Shown here in pieces: positions 15,769 to 23,697 of a stretch of 64,000 bases of DNA. Each line of letters begins with the position of its first letter. Position 1 is the first letter of the stretch. Origin of the DNA: Neobacillus sp. Marseille-Q6967 (GTDB taxonomy: Bacteria; Bacillota; Bacilli; Bacillales; Cytobacillaceae). The DNA lies in the NCBI RefSeq assembly GCF_946151075.1, contig NZ_CAMGZB010000001.1, forward strand, positions 372,001-436,000, written 5' to 3'. The notes below the pieces were generated by a model, which searched no databases, had not been told where the DNA came from, and saw only the letters and a list, made by a program, of their open reading frames with translations. A program made the position numbers and the translations under genes.

Positions 15769-15788
15769 CTAATCAAGCGTTTGATTAG
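15769..15788 (+). terminator. palindromic hairpin after the GDSL gene
   Basis: CTAATCAA / TTGATTAG with a four-base loop followed by TTTTCT; placed right after the stop, so most simply a weak terminator. It resembles the operator-like palindromes at 45403 and 61299. Confidence 0.5.
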
Positions 15789-15806
15789 TTTTCTAGGCAA
15801 AATAAT

Positions 15807-15829
15807 AAGGAGCTGACAAGTAGCTCCTT
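15807..15829 (-). terminator. terminator of the 70-aa membrane protein gene
   Basis: AAGGAGCT / AGCTCCTT stem; on the minus strand it is followed by ATTATTTTG. Confidence 0.65.
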
Positions 15830-15833
15830 ATGC

Positions 15834-16046
15834 TTACATATCACTTTTATTTGCTTCAACTGCCTTTATTAAAGCCTCTAACTTATCGTTTCTTTGTTGA
15901 TCAAGCTTTGTTTTCTCACTCATAAACTTCAAAGTTCTAACCATAAAATAAATCCCAAACGCTAATAAAAATAGATACGTTAATATAGTTAAAATTGGGA
16001 TAAACGCAAAAAGACCGAAAAGACCACTTTCCTCCATCATAGGCAA
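15834..16046 (-). CDS. small single-pass membrane protein, 70 aa
   Basis: Starts at TTG 16044-16046 with GGAGG six bases upstream (an ATG two codons later is an alternative). A long hydrophobic segment (about 8-37, LFGLFAFIPILTILTYLFLLAFGIY) is followed by a charged cytoplasmic helix (KFMSEKTKLDQQRNDKLEAL) with coiled-coil character. No family recognised. It forms its own unit with a terminator. Confidence 0.7.
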   Translation of the reverse strand: MPMMEESGLFGLFAFIPILTILTYLFLLAFGIYFMVRTLKFMSEKTKLDQQRNDKLEALIKAVEANKSDM

Positions 16047-16093
16047 TGAAAACCTCCATTAAGGTAATATATACCATTAGACTATCATTATAC

Positions 16094-16600
16094 TTATTTT
16101 AAATGCAACACCATATGTTGATCATCATAGTAGCGGCCATTTATTTTCAAAGCTTTCTCCTCTATCCCATATACTTGAAAACCAAGATTTGTATAAAGTC
16201 TTTTAGCTTTTTCGTTACTAGCGTTTACAGACAGGTTTATTTTTTCAATCACATCGATTGTTTTGGCTTTTTCAATCGCAGCTGTCATTAAAGCTTTCCC
16301 CACACCTGCTGCCTGCCTTTTCTTCGTGACATACATCGCATATATGTTGGCCCGATGTTTAATCTTCGGAGCTTTCTCCAACATTAGCGTCACTACACCA
16401 ATCAGTTCTCCGCCATCAAATGCTCCAAAGGTGTAGTTTTCTTCTGCCGTAAAGTTCTTAGCCGTTTGTTCAACTGGGTTTTCTCTCTTTACCGCTTCTT
16501 CATAACTTGTTAAAAATGCTTCTGGATTTTCCTTTAACGCTTCTAACCGTAGCTTCCAGTAACATTCAGCATCCTTTGGGGCAAGCAGCCGTATTTCCAT
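16094..16600 (-). CDS. GNAT family N-acetyltransferase
   Basis: 168 residues from ATG 16598-16600; an upstream GTG lies within the ribosome-binding region. Acetyl-CoA-binding motif A is seen in AMYVTKKRQAAGVGKALMTAAI, with the preceding strand VTLMLEKAP and the C-terminal ASNEKAKRLYTNLGFQVYG. The acceptor is unknown. It lies 17 bases downstream of another GNAT gene on the same strand, so the two may form an operon. Confidence 0.85.
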   Translation of the reverse strand: MEIRLLAPKDAECYWKLRLEALKENPEAFLTSYEEAVKRENPVEQTAKNFTAEENYTFGAFDGGELIGVVTLMLEKAPKIKHRANIYAMYVTKKRQAAGVGKALMTAAIEKAKTIDVIEKINLSVNASNEKAKRLYTNLGFQVYGIEEKALKINGRYYDDQHMVLHLK

Positions 16601-16617
16601 CCGACAACCCACCTTTC

Positions 16618-17118
16618 TTAAAAAGTAAGCCCGTATGCTTTTACAATGATCCCGTCATTCGCGGGTTCAAAATCATACTCTGGTGTCCGCTGAAAACCAA
16701 AACGTTCGTAAAGTCTCATCGCACTATGCATAAACTCACCTGTATGGAGACCAACACTCTTGTAACCTCCTGCCTTTGCCCGTTCAATACACTCCGTGAT
16801 TAAAGCGGACGCAACTCCCTTTCCACGTACCTCAGGAGATACGGCGAGCATACGAATTTCAGGATAACTGAGTATTTCCACACTTCCTTCATAAGCATCA
16901 ATATTCGCCGGGAATAAGGCAACACTCCCTACAATCTCCCCATCCAATTCTGCGACAATCCGCTCTACCCCCGGCTGTAAATCTGTTTCAGAGGAAATTC
17001 CCTCTTTTAATGCCTGCCAATGACCTGACGGCAGAATTTTGCTATGTTCTTCATAAGAACGGACCCTCTGGTCACGGATAAACGATAACTCCCTTTCCAA
17101 TGCATCACGTATCAACAT
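16618..17118 (-). CDS. GNAT family N-acetyltransferase
   Basis: 166 residues; ATG with AAAGGAG upstream. The pyrophosphate-binding loop reads VSPEVRGKGVASALITECI, followed by GLHTGEFMHSAMRLYERFGF. The N-terminal half is longer than in the neighbour, and the two are not close copies. It lies 16 bases downstream of the glutathionyl-hydroquinone reductase gene on the same strand and upstream of the second GNAT, so a three-gene unit is possible. Confidence 0.85.
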   Translation of the reverse strand: MLIRDALERELSFIRDQRVRSYEEHSKILPSGHWQALKEGISSETDLQPGVERIVAELDGEIVGSVALFPANIDAYEGSVEILSYPEIRMLAVSPEVRGKGVASALITECIERAKAGGYKSVGLHTGEFMHSAMRLYERFGFQRTPEYDFEPANDGIIVKAYGLTF

Positions 17119-17134
17119 CTCTTCATTAACTCCT

Positions 17135-18139
17135 TTAATGAATCAAAAATTTTTCTTCTTTATTACTTAAAGCCTGGCGATGATGCTCCGTCTCAAGACC
17201 TGAAAGGTCCGGACCCTTTGGCAAAATGTTATTGTGCCCTTTTTGATCATTGCTTGCGATATGATGGGACAAATGGTAATGCTTTTTAATCGCATCAAAA
17301 TCCGTTGTATCACCAAAACCTGGGGTTTGATATAAATCCCGCAAATAGCCCCATAAATTCGGAAAGTCGACGATTCGATTTCGATTGGTCTTAAAGGCAG
17401 AGTAGTAGGCAGCATCAAATCGGATCAAAGTCGCATATAGACGGACATCTGAATCAGTAATATAATCCCCAAACAAGAACCGTTGATTGGAAAGCCGCAT
17501 CTCTAATTCATCTAATCTTGCAAAAAGAGTATCATATGCCTGCTCATACGCTTCCTGCGACTGAGCAAAACCACATTTATACACACCATTGTTCACATCA
17601 TGAAAAATAACATCGTTTAAAGAATCGATTTCCTCGCGAAGGTGTTCTGGATACAAGTCAGGAGCATTTTCTTTATGAAGGGGTGACCATACGGTCTCAA
17701 AATAATTTGTCAGCCGAAAATAGTCATTATTAACAACCTTCTTCTCCTTCTCATCGACCATGGCCGGTACAGTTGGTCTGCCGCTATAATCAGGATCCGC
17801 ATTTTTGTAGACTTCGCTCATGTAGCGAATTCCAAGTACAGGGTCAACACCCTCGTCATCCAAGGAAAATTCCCAATCAACATACGGCAGTTGCGGGCGC
17901 ATCGGACTTGCGGTCCCTAAACTGATGACTCTCTCTAACCCGAGAATTCTTCTCACGATGACGGAGCGGTGAGCCCAAGGACATACGGCAGACCATAAAA
18001 GCCTATATCGTCCTGCCTCAACCGGTAGTTCATCAGCACCGTTCCCAAATGGAGTGGTAAATCTATTTTTTTGACGGTTAAATGCCCCATCCTTACTCAA
18101 TTCTTTATTTCCGCTGGATAGTTGCTGCTTTTCCGGCAT
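17135..18139 (-). CDS. glutathionyl-hydroquinone reductase-like (YqjG/Xi-class GST)
   Basis: 334 residues. The N-terminal thioredoxin-like half carries SAVCPWAHRS, the Cys-Pro-Trp-Ala active site of Xi-class glutathione transferases. These enzymes use the Cys to remove glutathione from glutathionyl-hydroquinones. The C-terminal half is helical GST-like (RLDELEMRLSNQRFLFGDYI, TDSDVRLYATLIRFD). Most Bacillaceae make bacillithiol rather than glutathione, so the natural thiol here may be bacillithiol; that is inference. It is the first gene of a possible unit with two acetyltransferases. Confidence 0.88.
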   Translation of the reverse strand: MPEKQQLSSGNKELSKDGAFNRQKNRFTTPFGNGADELPVEAGRYRLLWSAVCPWAHRSVIVRRILGLERVISLGTASPMRPQLPYVDWEFSLDDEGVDPVLGIRYMSEVYKNADPDYSGRPTVPAMVDEKEKKVVNNDYFRLTNYFETVWSPLHKENAPDLYPEHLREEIDSLNDVIFHDVNNGVYKCGFAQSQEAYEQAYDTLFARLDELEMRLSNQRFLFGDYITDSDVRLYATLIRFDAAYYSAFKTNRNRIVDFPNLWGYLRDLYQTPGFGDTTDFDAIKKHYHLSHHIASNDQKGHNNILPKGPDLSGLETEHHRQALSNKEEKFLIH

Positions 18140-18231
18140 TTCTTTTCATCCTTTCTATTTAAAAAAGTCCAATGTTACTATAACTATAGGGTAATATACG
18201 AATAGCTTGCAAGATTCAGAATCTATTCATA

Positions 18232-18257
18232 AAAAAAGAGGGATTACTTTCCCTCTA
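18232..18257 (-). terminator. intrinsic terminator
   Basis: AGAGGGA / TCCCTCT stem overlapping the stop codon of the gene at 18244-18678, followed on the minus strand by seven T. Confidence 0.8.
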
Positions 18258-18678
18258 TTCGTGCCTGATTCTTTTCCTTCAAAACATCTTGGATCATTTC
18301 GAGATGAAAGGCTGCCCAGGCTTTTTCCCGAAAATGGAGAATGACACTGAAAGTCAGTAGTAACAGATATAAAAAACTAAAGGCGGCCCAAAGATAATGC
18401 CTGCCATCCTTAAAAAGAAATTCCTGTAATTGCTTCGAAAATAAAAAGAAAAACCAAGGTATGGATGTAACAAAGATTGGAATAATTCCCGTTCCATTCT
18501 TTTCCTTAACCATCCGATACTGAATGAGCTTTAATTCAGAAGGATCCAGCGATTGATAAAAAGCTTGAATTTCTTCAATTTCGACCATGTCTTTTAAGGT
18601 TTTGATCGGCTGATGATCATCCACTCGTTTTTTCAAATGAAGGTAAACTTTATGAGCATCTCCTCTAAATGTAAACAC
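18244..18678 (-). CDS. two-segment membrane protein of unknown function
   Basis: 144 residues; ATG start. A soluble N-terminal part (about 1-65, with DDHQPIKTLKDMVEIEEIQA) precedes two transmembrane segments (about 67-82 and 95-115). A short cytoplasmic tail ends in a charged helix. No family recognised and no catalytic motif seen. Its own terminator overlaps the stop codon, so it is a single-gene unit. Confidence 0.75.
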   Translation of the reverse strand: MFTFRGDAHKVYLHLKKRVDDHQPIKTLKDMVEIEEIQAFYQSLDPSELKLIQYRMVKEKNGTGIIPIFVTSIPWFFFLFSKQLQEFLFKDGRHYLWAAFSFLYLLLLTFSVILHFREKAWAAFHLEMIQDVLKEKNQARIEGK

Positions 18679-18763
18679 TGTTTACCCCCTCTCAAAAATG
18701 ATTCCAAGGTTATGTTTTGTATTCCAAGCAATAATATGTAATTTTTAAAATGAAAAACGAAGG

Positions 18764-18799
18764 TGTAAAAAAATAAGCAGCCGTTTTAAACGACTGCTT
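18764..18799 (-). terminator. intrinsic terminator of the YbaK-like gene
   Basis: AAGCAG / CTGCTT outer stem with CGTTT/AAACG inside, followed on the minus strand by TATTTTTTT. Confidence 0.8.
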
Positions 18800-18805
18800 A
18801 ATAAC

Positions 18806-19330
18806 CTACGCATTTATTCCGTCTGTATGTACAGTAACCTTCTCATCCACTTGAGAATCTTCCCATCCTTTACAAACATCGACCCATTCTTTCGCAAAGG
18901 AGTATCCAAAGATTTCATCATTGGTCAATTCAATCGCCGAATTAGTGCTGCCGCACGCTGGAAAAAGGCTCTCGAACCGTTTCATTGAAACATCAAGGTA
19001 AACGTCTAGATCATTTTTCAAACCAAATGGGCAGACACCCCCGATGGCGTGTCCAGTCTGCTCAAGCACCTCATCAGGGGTGAGCATTCTAGCTTTGAAG
19101 CCAAACGAATGACGAAACTTTTTATTATCAATTTTTGCGTCTCCCGCCGCGACAATTAAGATGGCCTTTTCCCCTTCACCTCTAAAGGATAAGGTCTTGG
19201 CAATTCGGGCTGGAATCACCCCAATGGTCTCGGCTGCCAGTTCCACCGTAGCACTGGATGTATTGAATTCCATCACATCCTGCTCCCGATTCCATTGTTT
19301 AAAATGGGCTTTTACACTTTCTAATGACAT
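18806..19330 (-). CDS. YbaK/EbsC-family aminoacyl-tRNA deacylase
   Basis: 174 residues from ATG 19328-19330, nine bases after GGAAAGG; a longer in-frame start upstream lacks a site. The fold signature is present: ARIAKTLSFRGEGEKAILIVAAGD (with the family Lys), KIDNKKFRHSFG, and GHAIGGVCPFGL followed by DVYLDVSMKRF. Members hydrolyse mischarged Cys-tRNA or Pro-tRNA editing products. Exact specificity cannot be read from the sequence. Single gene with its own terminator. Confidence 0.88.
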   Translation of the reverse strand: MSLESVKAHFKQWNREQDVMEFNTSSATVELAAETIGVIPARIAKTLSFRGEGEKAILIVAAGDAKIDNKKFRHSFGFKARMLTPDEVLEQTGHAIGGVCPFGLKNDLDVYLDVSMKRFESLFPACGSTNSAIELTNDEIFGYSFAKEWVDVCKGWEDSQVDEKVTVHTDGINA

Positions 19331-19405
19331 CGTTCCCATCCTTTCCAAATTAGTGTTATGGAAAATAATAACACACATTAGTAGGGAAAAGCGAAAAGAT
19401 GCTCA

Positions 19406-19702
19406 TTAGAGACCAATCAAAATCAGTAACTCACGGAGCCCCATCAAGGCAAAGCCGCCTAAATAACGGTAGGCAATCAGTGCAATGATTGGTGAAAGGT
19501 CAATCATCCCAAGGGGCGGGATAAACTTTCTAAAAACCGATAAATAAGGATCGACCACTCTCGCAATCATCATCCCGAACTTAGAAGAATGAAAACGAGG
19601 GAACCAGGAGCCAAAGATGAATATTAAAATCAACCAATAATAAATGTCATAGATATACTGACCAATCTGCAATATGATAGAACCCACTATATAATCTTCC
19701 AT
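19406..19702 (-). CDS. YggT (YlmG) family membrane protein
   Basis: 98 residues from the ATG at 19700-19702; a longer frame begins at 19795, but its first 31 residues are unlike the family. Two hydrophobic regions, about 8-33 (YYWLILIFIFGSWFP) and 70-95, flank the family motif RVVDPYLSVFRKFIPPLGMIDLSPI. YggT proteins are small membrane proteins linked to cell division or osmotic tolerance. The ribosome-binding site is weak (AAAAAG), so the start is uncertain. The family call is good. Confidence 0.82.
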   Translation of the reverse strand: MEDYIVGSIILQIGQYIYDIYYWLILIFIFGSWFPRFHSSKFGMMIARVVDPYLSVFRKFIPPLGMIDLSPIIALIAYRYLGGFALMGLRELLILIGL

Positions 19703-19857
19703 TCTTTTTAGATTTTTTGTAAATACCACTACATATACGTTATATTCCCAAAAAGGTTTCAATATTATATTAACTTTTTCATTCTCATCTTGCAAAAAAC
19801 AAAGCCACCTATAAGATTCCCTTGCGAACCCTTGAAGTGACCTAGTTTTTAATGATG

Positions 19858-20298
19858 TTATTCAATTGAAAAATAATAAAAATAAGTGGTTTCTTTTTTA
19901 AAACCGATTCTTTCATACAATCTTTGAGCGGTTAGATTGTCGCTGGCGGTTTCAAGCAATAGTCCCTTTGCGCCGGTTTCCTTTGCGTATGTAATCGCAG
20001 CTTGAAGCAACTGCTCTCCTACCCCGTTCTTACGGGCATTTTTCTTAACATATAAATCATTTAACACCCATGACCGTTTCATGCTGACCGATGAAAATGT
20101 CGGATAGAGCTGAACAAACCCGACTGAATCTTCTTCGTCTTTTGCGATAAAAATAACCGACTCTCCGTTTTCTATCCTATCTTTGATAAAATTTCTGGCA
20201 CCTTGAAGATCCGATTCTTGTTTATAAAAAATTCGATATAAATCAAATAGTTCTGTAAGTGCTTCAAGATCCTGTAACGTTGCTTTTTCAATCATCAT
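19858..20298 (-). CDS. GNAT family N-acetyltransferase
   Basis: 146 residues. The CoA loop reads LYVKKNARKNGVGEQLLQAA, with VGFVQLYPTFSS before it and SDNLTAQRLYERIGFKKET after. The acceptor is not known. It is an isolated gene between the YggT gene and a short peptide gene with its own terminator. Confidence 0.87.
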   Translation of the reverse strand: MMIEKATLQDLEALTELFDLYRIFYKQESDLQGARNFIKDRIENGESVIFIAKDEEDSVGFVQLYPTFSSVSMKRSWVLNDLYVKKNARKNGVGEQLLQAAITYAKETGAKGLLLETASDNLTAQRLYERIGFKKETTYFYYFSIE

Positions 20299-20375
20299 AA
20301 ACTTCGACCGCCTTCCATTGATTTTAGTTTAATACTACCTTGATGTTTATTTTTTTTACAAGTTAAAGAACTCCT

Positions 20376-20407
20376 AAAAAAAGATCGTAGTGATACGATC
20401 TTTTTTT
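20376..20407 (-). terminator. intrinsic terminator of the 31-aa peptide gene
   Basis: AAAAAAAGATCGTA / TACGATCTTTTTTT with a four-base loop, overlapping the stop codon of the peptide gene. Confidence 0.9.
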
Positions 20408-20501
20408 AAAGAATATTTTGGAAGGCCTGGAGTATTTCCATAATAAATTGGTACACAACGTTGACTAGCTGCGATAAAAAATTAAACAAGGAGTCAAACA
20501 T
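20406..20501 (-). CDS. 31-residue hydrophobic/amphipathic peptide
   Basis: ATG at 20499-20501 preceded by GAAGGGAGTG; the frame encodes MFDSLFNFLSQLVNVVYQF then IMEILQAFQNIL and stops at TAA, directly followed by a strong terminator. The peptide is nearly all helical and hydrophobic, with only two acidic and no basic residues. It is the size of small membrane peptides, type I toxins or delta-hemolysin-like peptides. A perfect 12-base palindrome TTACTATAGTAA lies about 30 bases upstream. The compact ribosome-site, frame and terminator arrangement supports a real gene; function unknown. Confidence 0.6.
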   Translation of the reverse strand: MFDSLFNFLSQLVNVVYQFIMEILQAFQNIL

Positions 20502-20591
20502 TTTAAACACTCCCTTCTGCTTGTCCTTACTATAGTAAATGCAGAACAAGACAATTTCGAAACGGATAAGTGTTTAAAAAGATCCTAAATT

Positions 20592-21329
20592 TTATTTATT
20601 CCCCCGATATTTTGCGGTAGTTAGTTCCAGAACGTACTCCTCATATTCAGGCATTTCAACGTCCTTTGCGAGTTTTAAGGCATAGTCGATATCATAAGGA
20701 ACACGGACAAACTGAATAGAGAAACTCCCTGTATCCTTTTGTCCGTATTTTCCTTCTAAAATCACATAGGATGCCTGAGTAATTTCAAGCGGATTTCCGA
20801 CACTGCCTACATTACATAATGATCTCCCAGCTAAATTTTGAATATAGGCATTATGAACATCCCCATATAAAATCACATCCGGCTCCCTTTCTCCCGCAAT
20901 ATTTTCCGTCAATTTAGTATTTTCAAATAAACTCATTCGTTTTTCAATCGGGTGCCATGGCTGGACCCGGTCATATAGGCTCCTTGGTGACGCATGAAAC
21001 ATTCGGATCAGCCTCCCGCTAATCATGAACTCAACGGAAAAAGGAAGGCTTTTTAAATATTCTTTATGTGCCAGGGTCAATTGCTTCTGGTGCCACTGGA
21101 TGGTTTGGGATTCGTTTGGTGCGGTGATAAAATCATCCCAATTTCCTTTGATAACCATCTCACAGCGCTGCTTTACTATATCAATAGAAGTGCTTGAATC
21201 CGGTCCTTTACCAACCAAATCACCCAAACAGAAGATTCTCTTAATTTCTCTTGCTTGAATGTCATCAAGAACCGCCTGTAAGGCCGGAATATTCCCATGA
21301 ATATCTGAAATAACAGCTATCTTATCCAA
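20592..21329 (-). CDS. calcineurin-like metallophosphoesterase
   Basis: 245 residues. The dimetal motifs appear in order: ISDIHGNIPAL (D-x-H), CLGDLVGKGPDS (GDxxxxG), GNWDDF (GNxD-like, with Trp replacing the usual His of GNHD), FHASPRS and ILYGDVHNAY. The YfcE/ApaH-like serine-threonine phosphatase or phosphodiesterase group fits. The substrate is unknown. The gene lies 18 bases downstream of a VOC-family gene on the same strand. Confidence 0.86.
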   Translation of the reverse strand: MDKIAVISDIHGNIPALQAVLDDIQAREIKRIFCLGDLVGKGPDSSTSIDIVKQRCEMVIKGNWDDFITAPNESQTIQWHQKQLTLAHKEYLKSLPFSVEFMISGRLIRMFHASPRSLYDRVQPWHPIEKRMSLFENTKLTENIAGEREPDVILYGDVHNAYIQNLAGRSLCNVGSVGNPLEITQASYVILEGKYGQKDTGSFSIQFVRVPYDIDYALKLAKDVEMPEYEEYVLELTTAKYRGNK

Positions 21330-21347
21330 TTTCTAACCTCCCTTTCA

Positions 21348-21761
21348 TTAATGGCGAAATCGCTCTTTAAAGTAAGGACTTAATTCACTCCATACATCAA
21401 ATTTATTCCCGTTTGGGTCAGAAAAGACAAAGTTCTTCCCAGCGTGGCCGCGGTCCTCAATCTCTCCTACTTTTATGTTTCGCCGGATAAACTCTTGATG
21501 CAGGTCTTTTAAAGCCTCTATTCCGTCCACCTCAAACGTTAAAGAAAACCGCTCATTTCCATTTATATCATCGAAATTTGAGGTTTCGCCCGCTTTCCCT
21601 TTTACTAAAAAGAAGCTTTGGCCTGCAAGGTTTACAATCGCCTTATCCTCATCCTGGTAACTTAGTACAGCATTTAATTTGCTAACATACCATTCTGCTG
21701 ACAGCCCTACATTACGAACTGGTAAATAGGTTGTCCCAACCCGGAGTAATTTTTCACTCAT
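21348..21761 (-). CDS. VOC (glyoxalase/bleomycin-resistance) family protein
   Basis: 137 residues from ATG 21759-21761 with AAAGGGG nine bases upstream; the frame is open further upstream but overlaps the neighbouring terminator. The beta-alpha-beta-beta-beta module reads TYLPVRNVGLSAEWYVSKLN, then FSDPNGNKFDVWSEL at the C-terminus. The putative metal ligands are poorly conserved, as is common in this superfamily, so no reaction can be assigned. Confidence 0.82.
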   Translation of the reverse strand: MSEKLLRVGTTYLPVRNVGLSAEWYVSKLNAVLSYQDEDKAIVNLAGQSFFLVKGKAGETSNFDDINGNERFSLTFEVDGIEALKDLHQEFIRRNIKVGEIEDRGHAGKNFVFSDPNGNKFDVWSELSPYFKERFRH

Positions 21762-21780
21762 CGGTTCCATCCCCTTTGAA

Positions 21781-21812
21781 AAAATAAAAAGGAAAGATAA
21801 GGCTTTCCTTTT
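21781..21812 (-). terminator. intrinsic terminator of the S66 peptidase gene
   Basis: AAAAGGAAAG / CTTTCCTTTT stem with a T-rich tail on the minus strand, overlapping the last codon. Confidence 0.8.
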
Positions 21813-22827
21813 ATGGTTTAAAATATTGAAGTACTGTTCCCTTACCTTGAGCAGTTTCCACAACCGCATAAGCACCATTAATGAAGGTTATCTGGGGTGG
21901 AAGATGGCCGCAGTCAATATCATAAACAATCGGGATTTGAAGATCTTCCGCAAGATTCTTGTAAACGTCCTCCAAGGTATAGTTATCTATAGCCTTATTG
22001 GCACCGCTTCTGCCAAAAAGAATACCGGAGCTATTTTCAAACCAGCCTGCATATTTCATTTGCACTAAAGACCTTCGTAAGTCGGCAGTATTCAACTCAC
22101 AGTTTTCCAGGTACCATATCACGGGCTCTCCAGCAATATGCTGCTCTCGAAAGCTTTGAACATCCCCATACGGAGTACCAACTAAATGCCGGATAATATC
22201 AATACAGCCTCCAAGCAGACGGCCCTCAAATTTAACTTTTTCGTTGGAAGTTGTCTTCCAATACGTTGGTTCGGTTAAATGATAGACACATGGTGACGGG
22301 TTATCATGCTGCCACTTTACCTGATACTTTTCGGAAGACTGCTGTTGTATGGAGGAATTTGTCTTTGTTGTTAGTACATTCTCCCACATGGCGGTTGTTT
22401 CATCTGAATATTCTCCTCTTAAATCGACTAGGTTTGTGCCATGAGCAGTCGCTAAACCAGTCTTTAAGGTAATCGCTAATAACAAACCGCTCACATCTGA
22501 GTAACCTAAAACCCATTTATCTTTGATGTTGTCGAACTGAACGTATTCCAGCATTTCTACAAGAAGCTCACCGCCCCACGGGGGGATAATGAGATTGATT
22601 TCTTCGGAATTCATCATTTCATTTAACTCGGCCGCCCGCTTTTTGGCAGGTGCAGATTTAGCCTTTTCTTGAGTCCAGACGGTTTCGCCGCAGATGACCT
22701 TGTAGCCCTTCGACTCCATCCGGCTGCATGCCTGGTGAAGGATATCGTGTAATGGTGATGGCATTCCAGACGAAGGAGCCGTTACCCCGATTGTCGCCCC
22801 TTTTTCTAAAACAGGATATTTAATCAT
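21811..22827 (-). CDS. S66-family LD-carboxypeptidase / MccF-like protein
   Basis: 338 residues with AGGAGG before the ATG. The N-terminal motif GATIGVTAPSSGMPSP opens the domain. The nucleophile Ser lies in VLGYSDVSGLLLA, Glu in the central domain (GRLLGGCIDIIRHLVGTPYG), and His in DCGHLPPQ. Family members cut L,D bonds of murein tetrapeptides or detoxify microcin C-like nucleotide peptides. The MccF-like spacing and lack of a signal peptide suggest a cytosolic recycling or self-protection role. No microcin genes are nearby. Confidence 0.88.
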   Translation of the reverse strand: MIKYPVLEKGATIGVTAPSSGMPSPLHDILHQACSRMESKGYKVICGETVWTQEKAKSAPAKKRAAELNEMMNSEEINLIIPPWGGELLVEMLEYVQFDNIKDKWVLGYSDVSGLLLAITLKTGLATAHGTNLVDLRGEYSDETTAMWENVLTTKTNSSIQQQSSEKYQVKWQHDNPSPCVYHLTEPTYWKTTSNEKVKFEGRLLGGCIDIIRHLVGTPYGDVQSFREQHIAGEPVIWYLENCELNTADLRRSLVQMKYAGWFENSSGILFGRSGANKAIDNYTLEDVYKNLAEDLQIPIVYDIDCGHLPPQITFINGAYAVVETAQGKGTVLQYFKP

Positions 22828-22878
22828 AGGTACCTCCTGATTTTACAATTTTGGATTTAAGAGTGATTTGTGAGTTTT

Positions 22879-23232
22879 TTAACATTTGCAGATCATTAAT
22901 AGATTTCCGTCCGGGTCTTTGAAATTAAAATAATGACCATGTTGAATTTCTGTTACGATTTCAACTTCCCGTTCTTGCATATATGTAAAGGCTTCCTCGA
23001 TATTTTCCGTATTAAAGTGAAAAACAGGAGTGTTGAATACTTTTTCCAGAGAATAAATCTTGCTATCTAGTACAATACTCGTCCCTAGCATGGGAATTAC
23101 ATACAAATGCCCAAATTGAATCTCTCCATCTACCGGTAAGCCTAATAGGTCAGAATACCAATCTCGTGCTTTTTCAATATTACTTACGGGAATAAAAACA
23201 GTACCAATTTGATTTATAATAGGACTTTTCAT
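22879..23232 (-). CDS. VOC family protein
   Basis: 117 residues. FIPVSNIEKARDWYSDLLGLPV is the typical first strand-helix of a VOC module, and HYFNFKDPDGNLLMICKC the last. It probably forms a dimer with a metal or ligand site between the halves; substrate unknown. It is separate from the VOC gene at 21348 and not a close copy. The 52-bp repeat array begins about 30 bases upstream of its start, so its promoter must lie in or beyond that array. Confidence 0.83.
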   Translation of the reverse strand: MKSPIINQIGTVFIPVSNIEKARDWYSDLLGLPVDGEIQFGHLYVIPMLGTSIVLDSKIYSLEKVFNTPVFHFNTENIEEAFTYMQEREVEIVTEIQHGHYFNFKDPDGNLLMICKC

Positions 23233-23261
23233 TACAACTCCCCCTTCTTTACCATTCTTCT

Positions 23262-23676
23262 CGAAAATTCACGCTTCCTCTTTTTTGGGTAGAATCTCAG
23301 GCTTTTTCTTCCCGAAACTTCACTCTTCCTCTTTTTTCGAGTAGAATCATAGCCTTATTTTTCCCGAAAGTTCTCTCTTCCCCTTTTTTCGGGCAGAATC
23401 AGAGGCTTTTTCTTCCCCAAAGTTCTCTCTTCCCCTTTTTTCGGGCAGAATCAAAGGCTTTTTCTTCCCGAAACTTCACTCTTCCTCTTTTTTCAAGTAG
23501 AATCATAGCCTTATTCTTCCCGAAAGTTCTCTCTTCCCCTTTTTTCGGGCAGAATCAAAGGCTTTTTCTTCCCGAAACTTCACTCTTCCTCTTTTTTCAA
23601 GTAGAATCATAGCCTTATTCTTCCCGAAAGTTCTCTCTTTCCCTTTTTTCAGGTAGAATCATAGCCTTATTCTTCC
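23262..23676. repeat. tandem array of eight 52-bp repeats
   Basis: Eight head-to-tail copies begin at 23262, 23313, 23365, 23417, 23469, 23521, 23573 and 23625; all are 52 bp except the first (51). Two subtypes alternate in the second half: CGAAACTTCACTCTTCCTC...AAGTAGAATC and CGAAAGTTCTCTCTTCCCC...CGGGCAGAATC, giving a 104-bp higher-order unit. Copies 5 and 7 are identical. Most units can form CCCGAAA/TTTCGGG stems. No unique spacers and no coding frame. Confidence 0.93.
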
Positions 23677-23697
23677 CCAAGATTTGGTAGATCCCCT

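Noticed and set aside
15769..15788. Palindrome CTAATCAA-GCGT-TTGATTAG as another operator of the TAATCAAACGTTTGATTA type
   Set aside because: It lies directly after a stop codon between converging genes and is followed by TTTTCT, so a terminator is the simpler explanation.
23262..23676. Tandem array that could be taken for a CRISPR
   Set aside because: Units follow one another without unique spacers, and no cas genes lie nearby.
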